Shown here: piece after piece, positions 9,092-16,655 of the stretch
Layout: every line of letters starts with the position of its first letter
How positions within the stretch are numbered: the first letter of the stretch is position 1
NCBI GenBank assembly: GCA_004369085.1
Contig: ML210554.1
Coordinates: 1 to 16,655, forward strand
DNA: 16,655 nt
Direction: 5' to 3'
Source: Coprinopsis marcescibilis
Taxonomy: Eukaryota; Basidiomycota; Agaricomycetes; Agaricales; Psathyrellaceae
Notes under the pieces: generated by a model
The model's input: the letters and a program-made list of their open reading frames with translations, nothing else
What the model was told of the DNA's origin: nothing
The model's database searches: none
Position numbers and translations under genes: made by a program

Positions 9092-12000
9092 ATGAACGGC
9101 GACCGCAGTGCTGGTGCGACAGACGGATTCTACGGCATACCTCACCTGGTACGTAGAGCAGCACTCATGCGCTAGAGCAGTTCTCATATTCAATAAAAGG
9201 GAACGTGGTCGCAGACAGTCCCCAAGCGAGGACGGTCACCGTCCGATTGTCAGGTCTCAAGGAACAACGAATCTCAAGCAAAGAGGTCTAGGTCAAATAC
9301 AACCGAAGCGTCTCAATCATTGGCAGCTGGATACAATGACTACCAGAACTGGCACGGTACGTCTCATTTGCTGTTTTCGCCCTGCCCGTTTGCTGATCGA
9401 TGGGCTCGGAGTAGAGTGGGATCTGGGTGCCCATGTATTACAGCAAGTACAAACCTCCACGCACCTGGGGCAATACACGTTCAACGACCAAGAGCGCGCC
9501 AACGCAACACGCATTTCCACGATGCAGTCGTCTCTCTCAAGTACCACAGCCGACAACCAGTACGAGCAAAACTATACCTCCTTGTCTCTACTAGGCCACC
9601 CAAGCTCAAGGCAAAGCGAGAATGATTCACATGCCCTGAACTCTACATGGTCTCAAACATTTACATCTGGCCCACACAATTATCAGAGCTGGCAAGGTGT
9701 GTCTCGTCAGCTGCCGTTGGCTTGATGGCTCGCTAATATCTGCCAGACGGCGTAGAGTGGGGAGGAGCTCCGCATATGTTCCAGCGAACCCAAAACTTTA
9801 CCATTCAAGGGGACTCAACGTTCAATGACATCCAAGGGCACGTTGATGCAACGTGCGCCGCCCTGATGCGCCCATCCCTCGCCCTTACCGCTGCCGACTC
9901 CCGGTACCAACTACATCGTATTCACCCCGCTACCCGGGTTTGGAACAAAGCTGCAGCTTTCCACACGCCACGACAGCTAACGTAGAATGGCAAATGGGAC
10001 CCGCCTCTTCGTCTCCAGCGGGCTGTGTCGGAGCCACTCGGCCTGAGTACCAGCATAGCTACATCTCAGGCAAACTACCTGCCAGTCAGCATACAAGGTC
10101 GGAGGACAGCCATCAAGCCTTCAAACAGGCCGCCCCGGCGAATTCAGCGAACCAACCAGGGCCTTCCTCGAATAGTGGTAAGCATGTTTTCTGTCAGCTT
10201 TGGGCATCGGTGTCTTACACATGCATATATGCAGGCGTTTCTAGATCTGAGGCTGATAATACAGTCTCTCAGGCGGGGCCGTCGGCAAATTCATTCCAGG
10301 GTGCCAGAAATTTCGAGATCAACGGAACAAATACCTTTATCAATGCTCATACCGTCGTAGTCCCTAGTAATATCTCAACACGAGGTGAGAGACATACTTC
10401 ACTGTCAATATTCCCGTTTCCTGACGATGATCTTATAGATGTCGCAGTGGTTGCGGAAGCCCTCAGTCCTATCAACTTCCGCAACTTCTTGGTCGACCAT
10501 CTTCGCAAGAGGGTAGGAAAGACAGGCCGGTGGGTTCTCTCAGAGGCAAAATTTCGCAAGTGGAGGAAGGCACCTCGCGGAATCCTATGGGGGACTGGTA
10601 TGCGTACGTAGTTCATCATCCCTCGAGCCTGACAGTGTAGCTAACACAGGGCATCGTCACAGCTGGCGCAGGAAAGACGATCTTAGCGTAGGTCGTGCTT
10701 CGACATATCTTTGAACTGTCTAACATTGTCACAGGTCCATAATCGTCGAATACCTCATGGAACTTGCAAAGAGCAATAAGCGAATTTGTGTCGCCTTTGC
10801 CTTTTCCCGCTACACCGACGCTTTAACCGTTGAAGAGATTCTGGCGGGTCTCCTCCGCCAAATTCTTGAAGACCATCCGCAGACCATCGTGTACATCCAG
10901 CGCATGCACGACCACCATTCTCTCCGAAAGACCCGCCCATCGAAGAAAGAGCTGGTCGGCGTCCTCGAGGAAATCTTCACCTCCAATCTCTTTGACGAGA
11001 GGTTCTGCTCGTTGGACGGCTTGGACGAAGCCAAATCAATTACCCAATTCGAGCTTCTCGATACCCTTTCCCAACTGCCGATCAACCTCCTCATAACGTC
11101 GCGCCCTCTACATCTTCTCGAAGACAACGTTCCAACAGCAGACCACTTCAGCATCATTCTCCAGGATGCGGACATCGAGCGACTCATCGAGGAAAAGGTT
11201 CGCCAGATACCAACACTTAAAGGGCTCCTTGCGAAAGACGAATTCAAGAAATGGGTTGTCAAAACAATCATTGAAAAATCCTCTGGCATGTAAGTTGTGC
11301 GCCAATGTTCCCGTTCTGCTTCTAAAATGCCTGGACAGGTTCCTCGTTGCGTCTCTACAGCTGGATATGCTTGCAGTATGTGTCAACGTCCATGGGCTGC
11401 GTAAAGCGGTAGAAACACTCCCAATTGGGGTTGAAGCCATGTACCAGACAACCATGGTCCGGGTAGAGACGCACGACCAGGCTGCCACGGCCAAACGCGC
11501 ACTTACGTGGCTGGTGCATGCACTCGAGTCCCTGAAAATGGACGACCTCCGATATGCCATCGCGGTGGATCCCAAGACTTTCAAGTTCAACCCTGAACTT
11601 CTCATCGATGGTCCAACTCTTCTGTCCTTGTGCTGCGGCCTGGTGACCTTTGAGCCTGAGAGTAAACTGATTCGGCTCGTTCGTAAGTGTGCTTTGGCAT
11701 TTTCACAATTCAATCCAAGTTGACCGCTTCATGTAGACTACACGGCCAAGGACTTTCTGGAGCCCTACTTGAAACGGGAGAACCCCGACCCCCATGCAAT
11801 GCTTGCATCTACTTGCGTTGCACGTCTGGTGCAATTCAACCTCAATAACCTTCAGGTGGACATTGAGGCAGACTGTTGGGAACAAGGGCAGTACCTGGAA
11901 GACATCTTCGACGAAAATCCTTTTTTTCTGCCTTACTCATTCAATCGATGGGCAGAACATTCACATCTCTCCGTTGCACTTCCAGCGTCAACCCGGGACT

Positions 12001-12890
12001 TTATCCTTCACTGCTCCGGTTTTCCGATTTACAACAACGGTGTCGACTGGATTTGGACAGGGTCCTCGATACACGTAGCTGCCGCCTACAACTTCCACGA
12101 ACTGCTCGAAGAATGGTTCCATCCCAGCTGCCACCCTGCTGATGGATTCCAATCACAATTCCCGCTCCCCTCCCCCCCAGACCTTGATATCAATGCCCCG
12201 GCGTCCGACGGATCAACACCTCTAATGCTCGCAGCAGATTTCGGCCATGTTGAGACGGTTCGGGTCCTTCTCAACGTCGAGGGAATTGATGTGGCGTTAG
12301 GCGATCGCAGCGGATATACAGCTCTCATGTTTGCAGCGTACACTGGAAGCTTGGAAATTGTGGAGATGCTGCTTGCAGTCATCGACATGAACCACGCCAG
12401 TAGTAGAACTATCCATGGCGACACAGCTCTGGGGTCGGCCTCGCGTATTAACAATGTCGAAGTTGTCAGAGCCCTCCTTCGGTTCCGGAGTACAAATATC
12501 AAGAACCTAAGCCAAGGCGACTCTAGTGAAGAAGTGAGCTTCAGTACCGAATGTGGGGAGGCGCTGGTTGAAGCAGCACTGGATGGGCTCCAGGACATCG
12601 TGGAAACACTACTTGGCGTGAAAGGCATTGACTTCAACTATGCGCTCAAGTACGGAAGAACAGCCTTAATGTGGGCATCGGCGAATGGCCGTAAATCCAC
12701 TGTCGAAATGCTCCTCCAACACGAAGACATCGACATCGATTATGCGCTTCCAAACGGGAGAACGGCGTTGGCCCATGCGTTGAAAGAAGCCAGACACGAT
12801 ATTGCAGAGTTGCTCCGTTCGCATGGCGCAGAAGAACCTTCTGCAGATATTTTCAAGAACTATATTCATAATGATTTGGTTCACTGGTGA
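9092..12890 (+). CDS. NACHT-ankyrin NLR-like protein, copy 2 (complete)
   Basis: Model: join(9092..9148, 9215..9356, 9412..9696, 9747..9917, 9977..10177, 10235..10384, 10439..10597, 10663..10687, 10735..11289, 11339..11682, 11737..12890); 3243 nt, 1080 residues. Residues 23-45 hold a possible bipartite nuclear signal (PKRGR, AKRSR). Residues 67-335 are Q/N/S/T-rich and contain three 19-residue motifs (74-92, 171-189, 304-322). NACHT follows: LWGTAGAGKT (Walker A, 390-394), LDGLDEA (Walker B, 490-496), LLITSR (515-520). HYTAKDF is at 697-703. Ankyrin-like repeats run from about 804 to 1070. The likely role is a STAND-type immune or self/non-self receptor; its ligand and output are unknown. The start is chosen because exons 1 and 2 join in phase 0 without stops. 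The weakest junction is 9917/9977 (donor GTATTC); an alternative is 9902/9957. The last three exons agree base for base in structure with copy 1. Confidence 0.88.
9432..9488 (+). repeat. 19-residue N-terminal motif, unit 1
   Basis: Encodes HVLQQVQTSTHLGQYTFND. It shares the G at position 13 and the TFND end with unit 2, and Q at position 4 with both others. It lies in a phase-1/phase-1 exon that begins with VEW. It is the most divergent of the three. Confidence 0.6.
9773..9829 (+). repeat. 19-residue N-terminal motif, unit 2
   Basis: Encodes HMFQRTQNFTIQGDSTFND. It shares FQ, NF, I, G and TF with unit 3 and lies in an exon beginning DGVEW. Confidence 0.7.
10288..10344 (+). repeat. 19-residue N-terminal motif, unit 3
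   Basis: Encodes NSFQGARNFEINGTNTFIN. This form, NFxIxG followed by TF and N, is the one I associate with N-termini of basidiomycete NACHT proteins. An amyloid-type signalling role is an inference only. Confidence 0.7.
10663..10687 (+). other. 25-nt microexon carrying the P-loop
   Basis: This exon encodes AGAGKTILA, completed by one base from each neighbour. It is required: the acceptor at 10662 (GTCACAG) is the only one that puts GAGKT in frame with ILWGT, and in-frame stops in the following intron (10688-10734) exclude reading through to the next exon. Since 25 is not divisible by three, skipping it would break the frame. Confidence 0.85.
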
Positions 12891-13650
12891 TGGTAGCATC
12901 AAAGCTTCCATTGTACATTCATATACTCAACCGAGAATTCAGTAGTCATTAGTTGTGTCGAAGCTTAATATCATATCATATGTTCACGCAAGGCCCAGTA
13001 AAATTGCGAAGCCGCACTCAATATTCGCAGGTGGTCAAAAGCGGAAAGTTAATATTAGAGTTTATTAATTTACATGGGGTGCAGCAAGGACCCCCTGGCG
13101 GCACATAAAGGACAATACTAAAGATGTTAGGTACTCATGGAGCGACCTTGCCATAATCGCAAGGCACTCTCTCGATGAGGCCCACAGCTTCCATCCGCAT
13201 CAGCATTCATCCCAGCCACCTCCTTCCCACTCCGAGGCACAGTCAGTACCTCATTCCCACCCCCAATGCCTGTGTCACATTCCCTCCTCTAGCGTCCTCT
13301 CCACTGTGTTCCATCTGAGTCGATACCAACATCGAATTCGCAACCCCCCACCAGACTCGGGTTCGAAGGGCCATCCCGATAGGTGTAGATGTTAGCCCAG
13401 ATGGCAAGGAGGTACATATCGGGGGTCGCGCTCATAACCTGTATATGAGGTTCAGCGTAGGCATGAGGGGGCATTTCATTCTCTAGGTAACAAGGCGAGG
13501 AGAGGAGCAATGTCGGCCTCTGCATCCGGATATGCACGCGGACCGTGCATTCCACTAGATGGGGGCTTCTGGTCGTAACGGACGGCTTCGCTCCTCGATT
13601 GGTGACACTAGATGATGTGCGTGCAAGAACAATCACTCGTCGATGTTGTC
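12891..13650. repeat. 3' flank of copy 2; noncoding part of the 11-kb duplication
   Basis: Collinear with 1927-2640, with small indels. Short insertions (for example near 13095-13110 and 13200-13260) make it a little longer. No gene seen. Confidence 0.75.
12911..12926 (+). promoter_or_regulatory. probable 3'-end processing signal of copy 2
   Basis: TTGTACATTCATATAC lies about 20 bp after the TGA stop and matches the element after copy 1. It has the same TGTA and TATA content. The role is inferred. Confidence 0.4.
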
Positions 13651-15050
13651 TAATTGGAGGGCCTATATGTATTGTGAATCTCGAATATCACCATCACGAT
13701 GTGCACTCTGTCTGACTTCCCAGTGCCGGGTCGCAGCAGTCAGTAGGGGATGAGCGAAAACGCCTACCCGTTGAGTGGGTGTAGTCCTCCACCTGAAACT
13801 AGTTAGTTTCTGCTTCGGTAATCTGCAGAACGACTTACCCTGACGCTCGTTGCAACCTCGCACGCCCAAAGATTGTTGTTTGATGCGGCGACAACCTTTC
13901 AAGCAAAAAACTTGGCTCCCCCCGCTTGGCTGAGCACCTGATGATGCTAGTAAATATTCCGAAAGTTTGCCGGAAGATGGCTGTAAGATATTACACTTGC
14001 GCGACATCCTCAGCTTGGGGAGACAGGTGGACCGTTGCGAGCAATGCAGGGGATTTCCTGACCCAATAACCGCCAATACAGCAGCTTAGAGGACGTCGAA
14101 GGACACTGCACAGATGATGATAAGTCATCAGTTACAGGTAACGGTGGTTCTATTCTGCCAGCGAATCTGGGTTTGGTTCCAGCCTTGGAGCTCGGAGGCT
14201 TACGCATGTGTGGATATGCGAGCGGCTCGTACAAGTGCGCTCAGGCGCGTGCGTTGGCGGTCGTGTGGTCCATACGCGTTTATGGCTGATCAGCTGACAC
14301 CTGCAAGCGATTGCATGATAGGCTCGGGTACTCTTGGGGCTAAAATCAAATACATGAATTTGGCATGGGCACAACGAATATCAAAGCACATACCTGGTGA
14401 TAGAATGGCTTCAAAGGTCTCCACAGCAGCCTGCACCATCAGTGCCCATCCAAGTGCATCGAAAACCGAGCACGTCTGTACATTTGCCGGAACCCGAGGG
14501 AGGAGAGATAGCATGAAGTATCATGCTAGTGTGTGTAGCGGCATGGTCATTGTCGCTGGCCGCAAGCCTGAGACGATGGACGAGAGAGTGAAGTGGATCG
14601 AGAGCTTGTGTAGAGGCATCTGCGGTCGTTGTTGCTGAAGAGACATTTTCAAGCGACGAGGAGTCAGCGACATGAATGAGCTGGATGGACTTGAGGAGTG
14701 TACTCACAAGGATGAGCAAATCGATCGCAATTTCAGCCGTTTCGTGCGCATTTTGCTGTTGGAAGGGACCATCACTCCCAATAACGAGCTTATGGTCAGA
14801 CTACCGAGCTCTATAAGGTATACCAGACGTCTGCATTCATTGTGAAGGCGAACAACACGTCGGTTTCTCGCTGAGAAATATGTTCGGGTGTAAGGACCGA
14901 CGTGTGCAGGGTGGCCTGGAGGTGAAAACGAGCTTGATGAGTTTGCTGTATACGGAATGGGTAAGTAGTAAAAAACTCACCTAGGGCTCAGCGTTGAGTC
15001 TGCGCCTACAAGGCGTCCGTTACACCCCCAACAGGCCTAGGGAATAGCTG
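13650..15050 (-). pseudogene. decayed minus-strand gene downstream of copy 2
   Basis: Homologue of the relic at 2640-3800. The intron at 13838-13793 (46 bp, GTAAGT..CTAACTAG..TTTCAG) is conserved. The exon before it has an in-frame TGA where the other copy has CGG (AKFFA-stop-KVVAASNNNL against AKYVAREVIAASSSNL), and a 4-nt length difference follows the intron. Higher up, minus-strand exons look better kept. One is 14800-14708, reading SDHKLVIGSDGPFQQQ then NAHETAEIAIDLLIL, bounded by TAG and GTGAGT. Another contains VFDALGWALMVQAAVETFEA and ends at 14400 with GTATGT. The helical look of these pieces recalls N-terminal regions of fungal STAND proteins, but I cannot name the family. Parts may still be transcribed. 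Confidence 0.42.
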
Positions 15051-15230
15051 ACGGCACACAGGGATATCCATACGATGTAGTGCACTACCGGATGATCAGT
15101 CTTTACCAACATGCCCTTCTCAACGCCTCCAGCAAAGCACCAAGGTTTTGGGCCCCAAAACAGATATTATTCGAGGTGAAAGTGCAGTGGTGATGGTGGT
15201 CAAGAATAGAGGACGAGAATCCCGTACTCT

Positions 15231-15535
15231 ATGCCGGCTATCATAATAGCACGTGAATACTGGCCGTCCACCCTCTCGACGACGACCAACTTACTTCGGT
15301 GCGTAATACACAATTTACTAGTGTATACAACAAAATCTAATTTAAAAAACCTTACAGACTCGACAAATGCGTACCCATCCGTTCACACAGCGGCACCCAC
15401 GTCGACACAAAGCCACCCAGCGTACCAGATCATGGCCTGCCCTTGCATGGACGACGTGCTGGAATGACCGCAATAGGATGTCGTATATACAATGCTACCC
15501 GCCCATCCCACTCCGTACAACCCACACGGAACTAG
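15231..15535 (+). CDS. hypothetical small two-exon gene, second-period copy
   Basis: Model: join(15231..15298, 15358..15535), 81 residues, starting MPAIIIAREYWPSTLSTTTN. The 59-bp intron (GTGCGT..CTAAT..TTACAG) is conserved with 4032-4090. After splicing in phase 2 the frame stays open for about 60 codons (DKCVPIRSHSGTHVDTKPP and on) and ends PTRN. The first-period homologue is shorter after the intron. No domain, signal or membrane segment is seen. It may be a relic or a leader of a longer transcript that continues into the module starting at 15676. Confidence 0.3.
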
Positions 15536-15558
15536 AGGATACTCAATAGCAAGTACAT

Positions 15559-16108
15559 GTGGAATCGTTCGAGATAGGTTCCCCTCGTCCTCATACCTGT
15601 CTGGATTTCCTTCTCCCTCTCTTCTTTCATACCTGCACTCTTGTCATCCCTTTCACATGGATTCTACTCCCGCATTTTCACTGCCACGTTCACTCGCAGA
15701 AAACTGATTCGAGATTATGTTGGTCCGCCTACGGCAGCCGCCTCGACCTACACTACAACCTGCTGTCTCGCTCGGATTCTGCTCTGGGGTCTAAATGCTC
15801 AGTGTTGCCCAGGCCGATGACCGCTCACTCAACGCCGGTGCCATACGCCGGTACCTGCGTCATTCGAACAAAGTCGGCATACGAAGACGCGCATTTTGAC
15901 GACTTCTGGATTCCATGGGCAAAATGGAGTCGTCGACCCGATGTCCTAGGTGCGTCGCGCTTCTACGCACCTGCTTCCATCCCTCTTCCTTTCTACGTCC
16001 CAACCCCTCCTCAGCATCCTCCTTTCTCCTTCAATGGAACTAATTGACTCTGCAGCCTCTCTGAATGCCCGTAATCACCTATGCGATCCCAGGACTCGAC
16101 CCGCCTAA
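15559..16108 (+). CDS. hypothetical ORF of spacer module D, possibly a relic
   Basis: Model: join(15559..15949, 16056..16108), 147 residues. The 106-bp intron has GTGCGTC, branch ACTAATTGAC and end CTGCAG, matching those of modules A and B. The exon before it ends SAYEDAHFDDFWIPWAKWSR, like module A; the exon after it (ASLNARNHLCDPRTRPA) stops earlier than in module B because the frames differ. The N-terminal part (HTCLDFLLPLFFHTCTLVIP) is hydrophobic but lies in a CT-rich stretch shared by the modules, which probably explains it. No family recognised. Confidence 0.27.
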
Positions 16109-16655
16109 GCCTTGCTGCACCATCGTATCCATAAACATTGATGTTGACCGGATCGCATGACCCTAGTAACAGCCACCACCCCCGCGTTTTCGACACCTAC
16201 ATTATAGGCTAGGATTGTTTGGGTGCGCCGCGTATTAGGGTAGAATGTACGAGCGAATCCTCGCTTGTGTCTTATCCAGAGACCACCTACCCTGGTGGTG
16301 CATGGGAAGGGAGGGCTGAAGAAGGGGACGCACTTCTCAGTCCTGTTTAGTCCATGTAGGGTCGATTTTCTGACCGCATCTTTGGAGCGAAGCAAGATCC
16401 GACAAAGGCGCCTACGAAAACGAAATGCTAGAGGGTGTGGGTTGAGTATTATGGCCGGCGATGAGGATGGCACATCGCGCTCACTCATGTCTGGGTTGTG
16501 CGTGATGTTGGTCTTGACTATTGGTGCCACCATCCCGGGGTGGTATGCGATATTCGAAGACCCTCGCCCTGTATAACACGAGTCACTGAAACTCTTGCAA
16601 CGCGGATGGGCGCTGTCAGGGAGGGAGAGAGCGAGAATGTCCTGGCTCAGTCGGT
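15676..16655. repeat. spacer module D (runs off the window)
   Basis: Second-period counterpart of module A (about 4440-5420), also close to module B over 6306-6890. The best block is 16522-16561 against 6751-6790. The TTATCCAGAGACCACC stretch (about 16272) matches about 5090. The remaining part of this period is outside the window. Confidence 0.6.

Larger units (their letters stand above)
10949..16655. repeat. second unit of the 11-kb tandem duplication (visible homologous part)
   Basis: Counterpart of 6-5440. It holds the 3' half of NACHT copy 2, the minus-strand relic and spacer module D in the same order and orientation. Confidence 0.85.

Noticed and set aside
9903..9956. Alternative intron GTACCA..CTGCAG in place of 9918-9976
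   Set aside because: It also keeps the frame and cannot be excluded. I preferred 9918-9976 because its acceptor aligns with that of the neighbouring repeated exon and keeps phase 1.
9853..10611. Reading 9853-10611 as one unspliced exon
   Set aside because: It crosses two good introns (10178-10234, 10385-10438) that happen to be stop-free multiples of three, and starts upstream of the acceptor at 9976.
13663..14076. 137-codon minus-strand ORF
   Set aside because: It reads through the conserved minus-strand intron at 13838-13793 in a frame unlike that of the other copy.
1..16655. Transposon, LTR or CRISPR array
   Set aside because: No transposase or reverse transcriptase motifs, no terminal repeats with target duplications and no short regularly spaced repeats were seen; the repeats are gene and spacer duplications.

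Overview
The window looks like nuclear DNA of a filamentous fungus, most likely a basidiomycete of the Agaricomycetes. The reasons are many short GT-AG introns (about 46-66 bp), CTAAT/CTGAC-type branch sites, the absence of bacterial signals, and two genes of the fungal NLR-like class (NACHT NTPase plus ankyrin repeats). Species cannot be told from the sequence.

Layout. Positions 1-1926 hold the 3' part of a plus-strand NACHT-ankyrin gene (copy 1), whose start lies left of the window. Positions 9092-12890 hold a complete paralogue (copy 2), which I model with 11 exons and 1080 residues. The two align without gaps at an offset of 10943 bp across three exons and two introns, so the locus is a tandem duplication with a period of about 11 kb. 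The homology continues past both stop codons: 1927-2640 matches 12891-13650, a decayed minus-strand gene at about 2640-3800 matches 13650-15050, and a plus-strand stretch at 3900-5440 matches 15180-16655. The first repeat period therefore fills most of the window, and the right end is well into the second.

Between the NLR genes (about 3.8-9.0 kb) there is no gene I can name. This spacer contains a second level of repetition: modules of about 1.2-1.5 kb starting near 4440, 5808, 7011 and (in the second period) 15676. They share conserved intron-like segments and a CT-rich stretch, and carry short ORFs that splice in frame but resemble no family I recognise. They look like decaying copies of an old gene or of parts of one.

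Copy 2 is the informative gene. In order it encodes a possible bipartite nuclear signal; a Q/N/S/T-rich N-terminal region made of consecutive symmetric phase-1 exons, with three copies of a 19-residue motif centred on G and ending in TF-[NI]-[DN]; a P-loop split off on a 25-nt microexon; NACHT Walker B and the TSR sensor; an HYTAKDF segment; and about seven ankyrin-like repeats. By analogy with fungal NLRs, the N-terminus would be the signalling part, NACHT the switch and the ankyrin repeats the sensor. Differences between the copies are few in NACHT and many in the ankyrin repeats, where they fall mainly on the predicted ligand-facing positions. That is the pattern expected of diversifying recognition genes.
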